From NCBI RefSeq assembly GCF_014196805.1, contig NZ_JACIEI010000015.1:1-64000 (forward strand): a stretch of 64,000 nucleotides of DNA. The letters are read 5' to 3'. The translations under genes and the position numbers were made by a program. Below the pieces are notes generated by a model. The model was not told where the DNA came from and searched no databases. It saw only the letters and a list, made by a program, of their open reading frames with translations. The DNA is from Sulfitobacter undariae (GTDB lineage: Bacteria; Pseudomonadota; Alphaproteobacteria; Rhodobacterales; Rhodobacteraceae). Shown here one piece after another: positions 7,605 to 17,001 of this stretch (position 1 is its first letter; every line of letters begins with the position of its first letter).

Positions 7605-8591
7605 ATGTCAAAACAACAACTGAGTGTTGTAGTCACGCGACGGTTGCCAGAGGTCGTCGAGACGCGACTGGCCGAATTATTCGATGTGCGCCTGCGCGAC
7701 ACCGAAAGCCCCATGACCCGTAGCGAGCTTGCTGAGGCAATTAAAACTTGTGATGTTTTGGTGCCTACCATCACGGATCAGATAGACAACGCGCTGATTT
7801 CCCAAGCGGGCGGGCGGCTCAAGCTGATAGCAAATTATGGTGCAGGGGTGGATCACATTGATGTCGCCACAGCGCGGCAGCAGGGGATTCTGGTTTCTAA
7901 TACGCCGGGCGTGCTGACGGAAGACACCGCGGATATGACGATGGCATTGCTGATGGCAGTGACGCGGCGGATGCCGGAAGGCATGGCAAAGATGCAAAAA
8001 GGCGAGTGGGACGGCTGGGCGCCTAATGCGCTATTGGGCGGACGAATCTCGGGCCGCCGTTTGGGTATCCTTGGCATGGGTCGCATCGGGCAGGCTGTGG
8101 CGCGCCGTGCGGCGGCCTTTGGGATGCAGATCCATTACCACAACCGCCGCCGCCTGCGCCCCGAGACCGAACAGCAGTTGCAAGCGACCTATTGGGAGAG
8201 CCTCGACCAGATGGTGGCGCGGATGGATGTGATCTCGGTCAATTGTCCCCATACGCCTTCGACCTTCCATCTGATGAATGCGCGACGTCTGAAGTTGATG
8301 AAACCTGACGCGGTGATTGTGAACACCTCGCGGGGCGAAGTGATTGACGAAAACGCACTCACGCGGATGCTCCGTGCAGGAGAGCTGAAAGGCGCAGGGC
8401 TGGATGTCTATGAACACGGCGTAGAGATCAATCCACGTTTGCGCGAACTGGATAACGTTGTGTTGCTGCCGCATATGGGGTCTGCGACGCTGGAGGGCCG
8501 TATCGAGATGGGTGAGAAAGTGATCATCAACATCAAGACCTTTGATGATGGCCACCGCCCACCGGATCAGGTTGTTCCATCGATGCTTTGA
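7605..8591 (+). CDS. D-isomer 2-hydroxyacid dehydrogenase (glyoxylate/hydroxypyruvate reductase type)
   Basis: 328 residues. The NAD(P)-binding motif GILGMGRIGQAVARR (about 152-166) and catalytic residues are all visible: Arg in NTSRGEVIDENAL, Glu in GLDVYEHG and His in LLPHMGSAT. The family reduces glyoxylate, hydroxypyruvate or related 2-oxoacids with NAD(P)H. Sequence style (LIANYGAGVDHID, NTPGVLTEDTADMTMALLMA) is that of the D-glycerate/glyoxylate reductase group. It is followed at short distance by gamma-glutamyltransferase and a FAD-linked hydroxyacid dehydrogenase on the same strand, so small-acid metabolism is the local theme. Substrate assignment is inferred. Confidence 0.9.
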   Translation: MSKQQLSVVVTRRLPEVVETRLAELFDVRLRDTESPMTRSELAEAIKTCDVLVPTITDQIDNALISQAGGRLKLIANYGAGVDHIDVATARQQGILVSNTPGVLTEDTADMTMALLMAVTRRMPEGMAKMQKGEWDGWAPNALLGGRISGRRLGILGMGRIGQAVARRAAAFGMQIHYHNRRRLRPETEQQLQATYWESLDQMVARMDVISVNCPHTPSTFHLMNARRLKLMKPDAVIVNTSRGEVIDENALTRMLRAGELKGAGLDVYEHGVEINPRLRELDNVVLLPHMGSATLEGRIEMGEKVIINIKTFDDGHRPPDQVVPSML

Positions 8592-8660
8592 CACGACAGT
8601 TTGTTATGCGGTGAAAGTGGTTCATTTTTGAGGAAACTATAAACCAAGATAGGAAATGCG

Positions 8661-10439
8661 GTGCGTGGAATTCTGATAGGACTGTGTATGGCGGCGGCAA
8701 GTGCCGCTGGGGCGCAACAAGCGGCGGATGCTGTGGCACCCGAGGTCGCCAGTGCGGGCGCATTTGAGAGCTTGTCACCACAGATCACGCAAGCGCTGCA
8801 AACAAAGGCCGCAGGCAAACCAGTCGAGGCCAAAAACTGGATGGTGGTTGCCGCCAATCCCTATGCGGTAAAGGCGGGTTCAGATGTTCTGGCCGCAGGC
8901 GGAACGGCTGCTGATGCGCTGGTGGCCGTGCAGGTCATGTTGGGATTGGTCGAGCCGCAAAGCTCGGGCCTTGGCGGCGGCGCATTTCTGGTTTGGTATG
9001 ATGCAAAGAGCGGCGAACTCACTACTTTTGACGGACGCGAAACCGCGCCGCTGGCTGTAACGCCGCAACTGTTTCAGGATGCCGAGGGTGCCCCGCTGAA
9101 GTTTTTTGACGCCGTTGTAGGCGGGCGGTCCGTTGGTGTGCCGGGCACACCTGCCTTGCTGGCAGAGGTACACGCGCGCTATGGGAACCGTGATTGGGCA
9201 AGCCTGCTGGCCCCTGCAATCGGCCTTGCCGAGAGTGGTTTCCCTGTGTCGCCGCGTTTGGCGCAATTGGTTGCCGAAGATGCGTCAAAACTGGCAAGCT
9301 CCGCCACCACTGCTAATTACTTCCTGCCTTCGGGTGTTGGGATTGCTGCGGGTTCGACCTTGGTAAATGCCGCCTATGCGCAAACTCTCAGAACGTTGAG
9401 TACGCAGGGCGTAGATGCATTCTATTCCGGCGATCTCGCTGGGGATATTGTGGCAGCGGTACAAGGCGCAAAGGGAAATCCGGGCGTGCTCTCCGAAGTG
9501 GATATGGCGATCTACCGCGTCAAAGAACGCCCCGCAGTTTGCGCCCCATACCGCTCATATGACGTGTGTGGCATGGGCCCGCCCTCGTCAGGGGCCATTG
9601 CCGTGGGCCAGACCCTTGGGATGCTGGAGGGGTATGACCTGAGCGCGGGACCGAACGATATCACCGTGCGCCGCCTGATCGGAGATGCGTCGCGCTTGGC
9701 ATTTGCGGACCGTGGGCGTTACGTGGCGGATAGTGACTATGTGCCCGTACCTGTCAGCGGGTTGTTAGACCCTGCATATCTGGCTGAACGCGCGACCTTG
9801 CTGACAGGAGAGACAGCTTTGGCCGAGGTGACAGCGGGCCAGCCCGAATTTGATCACGCGCTGAATTGGGCTGCGGATACATCACTCGAACTGCCCTCGA
9901 CCTCGCATATCTCAATTGTGGACGCGGCGGGTAATGTCGCCTCGATGACGGCGTCCATCGAAAACGGATTTGGTAGCAGGCTGATGGTTGGTGGGTTTAT
10001 GCTCAATAACGAACTGACAGATTTCTCTTTTCGCAGCCATACAAGCGGGGTCCCGATTGCCAACCGTGTCGAACCTGGGAAACGGCCACGGTCGTCTATG
10101 GCCCCGACGATTGTAATGAAAGACGGCGCGCCTGTGATCGTTGCAGGGTCGCCAGGCGGCAGCCGGATCATTGGCTATACCGCGCAGGCACTGGTTGCCA
10201 TGATAGATTGGGGGTTGGACCCCCAAGCCGCAACGGCGCTGCCACATGCGGTCAATCGCTTTGGGACCTATGACCTTGAGGAAGGCACCGCTGCTGAAAA
10301 CCTAGCGGAAGGGCTGGCAGCGGTTGGGTATGAGACAAAAACAGGCGCGATGACATCTGGCCTGCACTTAATATCAATAGGCGACACGCTTTCCGGCGGG
10401 GCAGATCCCCGTCGTGAAGGCATCGCAATAGGAGAATAG
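8661..10439 (+). CDS. ggt: Gamma-glutamyltransferase
   Basis: 592 residues from a GTG preceded by AAGATAGGAAA. A signal peptide (about 1-20, ASAAGAQQ) marks it as periplasmic. GGT precursors self-cleave before a threonine: here PSTSHISIVDAAGN (about 415-428) holds the Thr that becomes the nucleophile of the small subunit. The glutamate-binding stretches MVGGFMLNNELTDFS and RPRSSMAPTIV and the glycine loop AGSPGGSRIIGYTAQ follow. It hydrolyses or transfers the gamma-glutamyl group of glutathione and related compounds. It ends 4 bp before the next start, so it is probably co-transcribed with the dehydrogenase behind it. Confidence 0.93.
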   Translation: MRGILIGLCMAAASAAGAQQAADAVAPEVASAGAFESLSPQITQALQTKAAGKPVEAKNWMVVAANPYAVKAGSDVLAAGGTAADALVAVQVMLGLVEPQSSGLGGGAFLVWYDAKSGELTTFDGRETAPLAVTPQLFQDAEGAPLKFFDAVVGGRSVGVPGTPALLAEVHARYGNRDWASLLAPAIGLAESGFPVSPRLAQLVAEDASKLASSATTANYFLPSGVGIAAGSTLVNAAYAQTLRTLSTQGVDAFYSGDLAGDIVAAVQGAKGNPGVLSEVDMAIYRVKERPAVCAPYRSYDVCGMGPPSSGAIAVGQTLGMLEGYDLSAGPNDITVRRLIGDASRLAFADRGRYVADSDYVPVPVSGLLDPAYLAERATLLTGETALAEVTAGQPEFDHALNWAADTSLELPSTSHISIVDAAGNVASMTASIENGFGSRLMVGGFMLNNELTDFSFRSHTSGVPIANRVEPGKRPRSSMAPTIVMKDGAPVIVAGSPGGSRIIGYTAQALVAMIDWGLDPQAATALPHAVNRFGTYDLEEGTAAENLAEGLAAVGYETKTGAMTSGLHLISIGDTLSGGADPRREGIAIGE

Positions 10440-10443
10440 GCCG

Positions 10444-11844
10444 ATGGTTCAGGCAACAGGACTTGCACGCAACGAAGACGGGATTGCTGCGGCTCTGGGT
10501 ATTCTCAAGCAGCAGTTCGGTGAACAGCTCCAAACGGGGGCGTCAATCCGTGAGCAGCACGCGCATACAACCACATGGATCGTAAATCAGCCGCCAGACG
10601 CGGTGATTTTTGCGCGCTCAACCCAAGATGTATCCGATGTGGTCAAGGTTTGTGCAGCACACCGCGTGCCGATCATTCCTTTCGGTGCAGGCACGTCATT
10701 GGAGGGGCATGTTAACGCACCTGCGGGCGGGATCAGCATCGACATGAGCCAGATGAACAAAGTGCTAGAGGTCAACGCAGGTGATCTGGATTGCCGGGTG
10801 CAGCCGGGTGTGACGCGGATGGCGCTGAATACGCATTTGCGCGATCAAGGTCTGTTTTTCCCGATTGATCCGGGTGCGGATGCCAGCATTGGCGGCATGT
10901 CAGCCACGCGGGCCTCTGGTACCAATGCGGTGCGCTACGGTACGATGAAAGACAATGTGCTGAGCCTTGAAGTCGTGATGCCGAATGGAGAAGTTATCCG
11001 CACCGCCAGCCGAGCGCGCAAATCCTCGGCGGGGTATGATCTGACGCGGTTGATGGTTGGCTCGGAAGGGACATTGGGGATCATCACCGAGGTAACGCTG
11101 CGTTTGCAAGGCATCCCCGAAGCGATTTCCGCTGCAAGCTGTTCCTTTCCCACCGTTGAGGCAGCCTGCCAGACTGTGATGGCGGTGATCCAATATGGTT
11201 TGCCTGTCGCGCGGATTGAATTGCTGGATGCTTTGGTCGTCAAAGCAGTGAACGGCTATTCCAAACTGACATTGCCCGAAACTCCGTTGTTGTTATTGGA
11301 ATTCCACGGCTCGGATGCAGGCGTGTCCGAGCAGGCCGAGACGTTCGGCACATTGGCAGAAGAGTTCGGCGGAACCGGCTATGCTGCGACGACCACGGTC
11401 GAGGAGCGGACCAAACTATGGCAGGCACGCCATGATGCTTATTGGGCAATGTTCACGCTGCGTCCGGGCTGCAAAGCTGTTGCCACGGACGTCTGTGTCC
11501 CGATCTCAAAACTTGCCGAAGCGGTGGGGGGTGCGAATGACAAAGCGGCCGAGCTGGGTCTGCTTGCGCCGATTGTCGGCCACGCGGGGGATGGCAATTT
11601 CCATGCCTCTGTTTTGGTGGATATGGACGATGCTGAAGATGTCTCACGGGCGGAAACCTATGTGAGTTGGCTTAATCAAAATGCAATTTCTCTGGGCGGA
11701 ACCTGCACGGGGGAACACGGGATCGGGCAGGGGAAACGGCCCTATCTGGTGAAAGAACTGGGCGGCGCTGTGGGCGTGATGGAAACCATCAAAGCCGCAC
11801 TTGATCCCGATGGCATCATGAACCCCGGTAAAATTCTGCCCTAG
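10444..11844 (+). CDS. FAD-linked 2-hydroxyacid dehydrogenase (D-lactate/glycolate dehydrogenase, GlcD/Dld type)
   Basis: 466 residues. The N-terminal FAD_binding_4 domain (about 50-230) contains the PP-loop VPIIPFGAGTSLEGH and PGADASIGGMSATRASGTNAVRYG; the C-terminal FAD-oxidase domain carries GHAGDGNFHA and the final NPGKILP. These are flavoenzymes oxidising D-lactate or glycolate and passing electrons to cytochrome c or quinone. The protein has a single GlcD-like chain and no GlcE or GlcF partner nearby, which favours a stand-alone D-lactate dehydrogenase over the glycolate oxidase complex. The substrate is not fixed by sequence. Confidence 0.88.
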   Translation: MVQATGLARNEDGIAAALGILKQQFGEQLQTGASIREQHAHTTTWIVNQPPDAVIFARSTQDVSDVVKVCAAHRVPIIPFGAGTSLEGHVNAPAGGISIDMSQMNKVLEVNAGDLDCRVQPGVTRMALNTHLRDQGLFFPIDPGADASIGGMSATRASGTNAVRYGTMKDNVLSLEVVMPNGEVIRTASRARKSSAGYDLTRLMVGSEGTLGIITEVTLRLQGIPEAISAASCSFPTVEAACQTVMAVIQYGLPVARIELLDALVVKAVNGYSKLTLPETPLLLLEFHGSDAGVSEQAETFGTLAEEFGGTGYAATTTVEERTKLWQARHDAYWAMFTLRPGCKAVATDVCVPISKLAEAVGGANDKAAELGLLAPIVGHAGDGNFHASVLVDMDDAEDVSRAETYVSWLNQNAISLGGTCTGEHGIGQGKRPYLVKELGGAVGVMETIKAALDPDGIMNPGKILP

Positions 11845-11959
11845 CTGCCGCTGCGTTTTCCCGTTTGGTCGGTTTTCTGCTCTGTCTTGTCGTGAGTTGC
11901 CCGCGCAATTTGATTGTGCGGGTTACAACGGTGGAAAATGCGCAAAAGGGAATCGTGTC

Positions 11960-14452
11960 ATGAAAACTCAAGTCAAAGCATTGGTTGTGGGCGGCGGCGC
12001 CGTAGGGACTTCGATTGCCTATCATCTGGCGCGTGCGGGCTGGGCTGACGTGATGCTGCTGGAGCGTGATGAGCTTACATCAGGTTCTACTTGGCATGCG
12101 GCGGGGCTATTGCCCTATTTCAACATGTCTTTTGCCACGACCCATATTCACGATTATTCCATCAAGTTCTACAAAACACTTGAGGAAGAAACCGGACTGA
12201 ACGCGGGCTTTGCCGTTGTGGGCAACCTGCGCATGGCACAAACAGATGCGCGGATGGACGAGTACATGCTCTACGCCTCCACCGCCGAGACTTGCGGCGT
12301 GCCTTATCAATGGATGACACCGGATGAGGTTAAGGCGAAGTGGCCCTTGATCCGTACCGAAGACCTGAAAGGCGCACTGTACCACCAGACCGACGGTTAT
12401 ATTAATCCCGCCGATGTGACCATGGCGATGGCCAAAGGCGCACGTCAACGGGGCGTGGTGATTGAGCGGAAATGGCAGGCTGATGCGTTCCATTGGAACG
12501 GTGAGGCATGGGAAGTGACCGTGACCAAGATGATCGAGAAGGGCGGTAACCTTGTTCCTTCGGATGAACAATTGGTCATCACTGCTGAACATGTCGTGAC
12601 AGCCTCGGGCAACCACGCGCAGCGCACGGCGCAGATGCTGGGCATCAAAATGCCTGCGATCCCTGTAGAACACCAATTCATTGTGATGGACCAAGACCCC
12701 GCGTTGGTGAAATTCCGCGCAGAAGGCAATGTCGAGCATCCGGTGATCCGTGACGCCGATGCGCAATCATATGTGCGCGAAGAACGCGGCGGCTGGATTT
12801 TGGGTGTTTATGAAAAAGACGCGCCAGCAGTATTTGAATACGGAGTGCCTGACAGCTTCCGTGCGGATTTGTTCCAACTGGATCTGGACCGCATCGAGGG
12901 CCAGTATATGGCGATGAACCACCGTATCCCTACGGCTGAGGATTGCGGGCTAAAGGATGATTTCAACGGGCCGATTTGCTATACGCCAGACGGAAACCCG
13001 CTGGTCGGCCCGGCACCGGGCCTGCGCAACATGTGGCTGGCTGAAGGGTTCTCTTTTGGGATTACGGCGGCTGGCGGTACGGGATATTACCTTGCCCAAT
13101 TGATGGTCCATGGCGAGGCCGAGATCGACATGGCATCGCTTGACCCCAAGCGTTATGGCGAGTGGATGACAACTGAATTTGCAGCCCGCAAAAACGAAGA
13201 AGCCTATGAGCATGTCTATATCTTGCACCACCCTGATGAGGAACGCCCTGCCTGCCGTCCGCTGCGCACCTCACCGGCCTATGACCGCCAAGCGGCGCGA
13301 GGCGCGCAATTTGGTTGGGTGAATGGATGGGAACGCCCCAACTACTACGCGCCAGTAGGGTTCAACGACCACGACAGCCGCAGCTTCCGCCGGGGAGGTT
13401 GGTGGAAATACGCGATGGAAGAAGCAAAAGCCGTGCGTGAAGGTGTTGGCCTTATCGATGCCACTGCATTCACCAAACATGTTATCAAAGGACCAGGGGC
13501 GACTGCGTTTCTGGATTGGTTCACCTGCAATAAACTGCCCTCGGTGGGGCGCATCAATCTGACATATGCGCTGACAGGGGCAGGGACTACACGCACCGAA
13601 TACACCATCGTGCGTCTGGCGCAGGATGAATACTATCTGGTCAGTGCAGGTGCTTGGACGGCTTATGACAGTGACTATTTGCGCAAGGCGATTGAGGATA
13701 AAGCGCCTGAATTCGGCTATATCGAATGCCATGACGTAACAACGCAATGGGGTGTTTTTGCCATTGCAGGGCCGAAATCGCGCGATGTGCTGAACGAGGT
13801 GGTCAAAGACGCAAACCCCGAAACGGTGCTAAGCAACAAACGGTTTCCTTGGCTGACCATGCGTAACATCGAATTGGGCATGGTCCCTGTGCGTGCGATC
13901 CGTGTAGCCTATACAGGCGAATTGGGCTGGGAATTGCACCACCCGATTGAGATGCAAAACCACCTGTTTGATCTGTTGGAAAAGGCAGGCGAGAAACACG
14001 GCATGAAGTTGGTGGGCGCGCGCGCGCAAAACTGGCTACGTCAGGAAAAATCATACCGTGCCTTCGGCACAGAGTTGGGCCGCGACGCGACCCCACTAGA
14101 GGCCGATCTGCCGCGGTTTGTGAACATGGACAAAGACTTCCACGGCAAGCAGGCCATGATAGACCACGGGATCAAAGCCAAATGTGTGACGCTGCTGATT
14201 GACGGGCCAGCAGACGCCGACCCATGGGGCCGTGAAGTCCTGTATCATGGCGACACTCGTGTAGGGCGCCTGACCTCTGGTGGCTATTCCGTTGCTTTTG
14301 GAAAATCCATTGGCATGGGCTATGTAAAGCCTGAGACAGCGGTGGTTGGCACTAAGTTGAAGGTCAAAATGTTTGATCAGCTATGGGATGCCGAGGTGGT
14401 TGAGGACAGCCCGTATGACCCTAAGAACACAACCATTCGTTTGGATGGTTGA
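11960..14452 (+). CDS. Dimethylglycine/sarcosine dehydrogenase-like FAD oxidoreductase with GcvT domain
   Basis: 830 residues from the ATG at 11960 (AAAAGGG upstream); an earlier in-frame codon at 11897 lacks support. The N-terminal FAD module (GGGAVGTSIAYHLARAGW, about 11-28; SGSTWHAAGLL holding the histidine that carries covalent FAD in DMGDH-type enzymes) occupies the first 400 residues. A GcvT folate-binding module fills the rest (about 420-830; GYVKPETAVVGTKLKVK). Members demethylate dimethylglycine, sarcosine or other N-methyl compounds and pass the one-carbon unit to tetrahydrofolate. Roseobacters carry many paralogues for osmolyte breakdown; which amine is used here cannot be told. 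Confidence 0.9.
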   Translation: MKTQVKALVVGGGAVGTSIAYHLARAGWADVMLLERDELTSGSTWHAAGLLPYFNMSFATTHIHDYSIKFYKTLEEETGLNAGFAVVGNLRMAQTDARMDEYMLYASTAETCGVPYQWMTPDEVKAKWPLIRTEDLKGALYHQTDGYINPADVTMAMAKGARQRGVVIERKWQADAFHWNGEAWEVTVTKMIEKGGNLVPSDEQLVITAEHVVTASGNHAQRTAQMLGIKMPAIPVEHQFIVMDQDPALVKFRAEGNVEHPVIRDADAQSYVREERGGWILGVYEKDAPAVFEYGVPDSFRADLFQLDLDRIEGQYMAMNHRIPTAEDCGLKDDFNGPICYTPDGNPLVGPAPGLRNMWLAEGFSFGITAAGGTGYYLAQLMVHGEAEIDMASLDPKRYGEWMTTEFAARKNEEAYEHVYILHHPDEERPACRPLRTSPAYDRQAARGAQFGWVNGWERPNYYAPVGFNDHDSRSFRRGGWWKYAMEEAKAVREGVGLIDATAFTKHVIKGPGATAFLDWFTCNKLPSVGRINLTYALTGAGTTRTEYTIVRLAQDEYYLVSAGAWTAYDSDYLRKAIEDKAPEFGYIECHDVTTQWGVFAIAGPKSRDVLNEVVKDANPETVLSNKRFPWLTMRNIELGMVPVRAIRVAYTGELGWELHHPIEMQNHLFDLLEKAGEKHGMKLVGARAQNWLRQEKSYRAFGTELGRDATPLEADLPRFVNMDKDFHGKQAMIDHGIKAKCVTLLIDGPADADPWGREVLYHGDTRVGRLTSGGYSVAFGKSIGMGYVKPETAVVGTKLKVKMFDQLWDAEVVEDSPYDPKNTTIRLDG

Positions 14453-14459
14453 GGGATTT

Positions 14460-14494
14460 CCCCATCGTGCTACCTGTCGCGATGGGGGATTTTT
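14460..14494 (+). terminator. Intrinsic terminator after the DMGDH-like gene
   Basis: CCCCATCG (14460-14467) pairs perfectly with CGATGGGG (14480-14487), followed by GATTTTTAA. It lies 7 bp behind the stop of the plus-strand gene and just before the stop of the convergent GH25 gene. Confidence 0.88.
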
Positions 14495-14498
14495 AATG

Positions 14499-15284
14499 CT
14501 ATTTCAGCGTTCGGGTCGCCAGCCATGCGGACCAGTCGGCGGGTGTGCCGGAAAAGGCGTTTAGGTCTACCTCGCCTTTGATGCCGTCGATCAGGCCGGT
14601 GGCCGAATACTGCCAGAAACGCCAGCTTTGACCGGGGAATGCCTCGCGCGGGGTTTTGGCGGTTGTTCGCAGCCAGTATTCATAGCCCTTAAAACTCGCC
14701 AGTTTGTTTTCCTCATAGAACCGTGGCGTGGTGTAGATGATCGTGCGCTGGCCGTAATGTGCCTCGACGATCTTTAGCCAGCGGCGCATCTCGTCTTGAA
14801 CCACAGATGCGTCTGGGCGGCGGTGGGCGCAGGTAGGGGAAAACGGGTTCCACTCCATGTCCAAAACAGGTGGTAGCATACCCTTGCTGCGGGGTACATT
14901 TTTGATGAACCACTTCGCCTGAACCTCTGGTGAGGTGCAGAAATAGTAAAAGTGATATGCACCGCGTGCGACCCCTGCTTGCCCCGCCCCGCGCCAATGG
15001 TCTTGGAACATAGGGTCCAGCAGATCGCCACCTTCGGTGGCTTTTAGAAATGCAAAATTAACACCGTTACGCCGTGCGCTGGACCAGTTGATACTGGTCT
15101 GGAACCGTGCGGCATCAATGCCGTGCACACGGTAGCGGGCGGGCGTTGGGCTGTTGAAATTCACGGGTTTCGCGTCTTGGAAGTTAGGCGCAACAGCGGC
15201 CCCGATCGGGGCAGGTTTATCGTTGCCCCCGCAAGAGGCGAGCGCCGATAGAAGGAGGATTGCAAGTGTCGCGCGGATTTTCAT
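14499..15284 (-). CDS. GH25-family lysozyme-like lipoprotein
   Basis: 261 residues with a lipoprotein signal (LLSALASCGG, lipid on Cys19). The GH25 muramidase fold follows: VHGIDAARFQ (first catalytic-cleft Asp), NFAFLKATEG, GAYHFYYF, then the catalytic DxE in LDMEWN (about residue 145). The tail has YWLRTTAK and WRFWQYSATG. GH25 enzymes cut the muramic acid to glucosamine bond of peptidoglycan. Lipid anchoring suggests a role at the outer membrane in wall remodelling. Its start overlaps the stop of the DUF938 gene by 4 bp (ATGA), so it is the last gene of a four-gene unit. Confidence 0.88.
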   Translation of the reverse strand: MKIRATLAILLLSALASCGGNDKPAPIGAAVAPNFQDAKPVNFNSPTPARYRVHGIDAARFQTSINWSSARRNGVNFAFLKATEGGDLLDPMFQDHWRGAGQAGVARGAYHFYYFCTSPEVQAKWFIKNVPRSKGMLPPVLDMEWNPFSPTCAHRRPDASVVQDEMRRWLKIVEAHYGQRTIIYTTPRFYEENKLASFKGYEYWLRTTAKTPREAFPGQSWRFWQYSATGLIDGIKGEVDLNAFSGTPADWSAWLATRTLK

Positions 15285-15928
15285 GGCAGTTCCCGTTTGG
15301 CAATAAAGCTGAGGTTATTGGCAGGCATATCGCGGACCTCGTTCAAGCGCAGGCCAGAGGCAGCAAGAACCTGTTTGATCCGAGTGTCATCCTTATACCC
15401 GATTTCGGGGTTGGCGGCAGATAATTCGCTGTGAAATTTTGCATCGCCCTCAGAAGTGAACTGGCCCGCGCGCATGAAGGGGCCATAGACCACCAATGTG
15501 CCATGGGCGGCGAGGGCGGCTGCCGCTTCGCTTAACACCGTAAGCGCCGCGGCCTGCGGGATCAAATGCAGGAGGTTGCCAAGATAGATCAGATCATAGG
15601 CTTCATGGGTCGCGGCCCAGCCTGCTTGTGCGGCATCAAGGTGTTGCGCGGGCAAGATATTTGCTTGGTCAGCAGCGTAGGCGTCGATGCTGATACGGCG
15701 TTCGGCGCTGATTTCAGTCGGTTGCCATGTGATCGCAGGCAGGGCAGCGGCCATCGCCAGAACATGCTGGCCTGTGCCCGAAGCGATTTCCAATGCGCGG
15801 CCCTGCTTTGGTGCAATTTCTTGCAGCATTTCGACAATCGGCGTGACATTGCGCAGCGCTGAAGGGGCAAGTAATTTGCCGCCCTCTATCGGTGTGGCAA
15901 TGCTGGCGCTGGGGGGAAGGGCGCTCAA
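15281..15928 (-). CDS. DUF938 family SAM-dependent methyltransferase
   Basis: 215 residues. SAM-binding motif I is visible as ALEIASGTGQHVLAMAAALP (about 41-60), followed by AYDLIYLGNLLHLIPQAA, matching DUF938 proteins, small class-I methyltransferases of unknown substrate. Its start overlaps the stop of the upstream oxidase gene (ATGA, 4 bp) and its stop overlaps the GH25 start. Translational coupling is likely, but the chemistry of the four neighbours does not form an obvious pathway. Confidence 0.85.
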   Translation of the reverse strand: MSALPPSASIATPIEGGKLLAPSALRNVTPIVEMLQEIAPKQGRALEIASGTGQHVLAMAAALPAITWQPTEISAERRISIDAYAADQANILPAQHLDAAQAGWAATHEAYDLIYLGNLLHLIPQAAALTVLSEAAAALAAHGTLVVYGPFMRAGQFTSEGDAKFHSELSAANPEIGYKDDTRIKQVLAASGLRLNEVRDMPANNLSFIAKRELP

Positions 15929-17001
15929 GGGCGGAACCTGTTAGGGCTAAGTTGTGCTACGCTTGCCGCGTCCAATATGGGCGTGCGGCCTGTCACCAGA
16001 TCAGCCAGCAAGGCCGAAGCGGCAGGGGAGGTTTGGAATCCATATCCGCCTTGACCCGCACACCAGATGAATTCGGGAACTTCGGAGTCACGGCCCAATA
16101 CCAGCGTGCGATCAGGGGCAAAGCTGCGCAAGCCCGCCCATGTAGCCAGTGGCCTTGTGACTTCCTCTGTCACCATTTGTTGGTAACGGTCCAGACCTTC
16201 GGCCAATGTCATATCATCGGCAAAGGCGTCATGGGGATGCGTGGCAACCTCTTCGGCAGGGGATACAAGCAGCGCGCCTGCGTCGGGCTTGGCGTACCAT
16301 GTTTCGCCCGTGCCAAAGAACATCGGCCATTTGGACGGATCATGCCCCCCCGGTGCGGCGATCCGCGCCATGGAGCGGCGGTGCGGCATAATGCCCAGCG
16401 GTGTGACCCCTGCAATGCCCGCCACCAGATCAGCCCAAGCACCTGCCGCATTGACCAATGTAGGCGCGGTGTAATCATCCCCAGCTGCTTTGACGTGCCA
16501 GCCGCTGGCGTCTTGGCGGATTTCGGTGACAGTAGCTTGGGTAATGACTTGGCCGCCATTGGCCCGTAATGTGCGGATGAAGTCCTGCATCAATAGATCG
16601 GTATCGATGTCAAAAGCCTCGGCATGGTAACCCGCATAACCCAATTTTGCGGCATCCAGAACGGGTACAAGCTTCATCGCCTCGCTGGGCGCGATGGGCT
16701 GAACGCCCATGGTTTTGACATCTGCCTGAAAAGCATCTTCATCATCGGCTTGTGCGATAATCAACAAGCCGCGTTGGCTTAGATATCCCCCCTCATTGAA
16801 GTAATCCATGCTGGCATGGTTCAAGGCCTGCACAGAAGGTGCGCCGTAATTTTCTTCAATCAAGGCGGCTGAACGGCCCGAGGCATGGTAGCCTGTGGCG
16901 CTTTCCATCTCCAAAACGGTGACGTTTGCGTCCACAGACAAACGCGCTGCGGCGGAGAGGCCGGCGATACCGCCTCCAATGACGATGATATCACTATTCA
17001 T
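15925..17001 (-). CDS. FAD-dependent D-amino acid/glycine oxidase-family protein (DadA-like)
   Basis: 358 residues. The ADP-binding fold is at the N-terminus (IIVIGGGIAGLSAAARL, about 5-21), followed by HASGRSAALIEENYGAPSV. The C-terminal FAD contact GAGQGGYGFQTSPA is at about 323-336. It belongs to the DAO superfamily that oxidises secondary or D-amino acids; the substrate is not evident. Coupled by 4-bp overlaps to the aldo/keto reductase before it and DUF938 after it. Cytoplasmic, no signal peptide. Confidence 0.87.
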   Translation of the reverse strand: MNSDIIVIGGGIAGLSAAARLSVDANVTVLEMESATGYHASGRSAALIEENYGAPSVQALNHASMDYFNEGGYLSQRGLLIIAQADDEDAFQADVKTMGVQPIAPSEAMKLVPVLDAAKLGYAGYHAEAFDIDTDLLMQDFIRTLRANGGQVITQATVTEIRQDASGWHVKAAGDDYTAPTLVNAAGAWADLVAGIAGVTPLGIMPHRRSMARIAAPGGHDPSKWPMFFGTGETWYAKPDAGALLVSPAEEVATHPHDAFADDMTLAEGLDRYQQMVTEEVTRPLATWAGLRSFAPDRTLVLGRDSEVPEFIWCAGQGGYGFQTSPAASALLADLVTGRTPILDAASVAQLSPNRFRP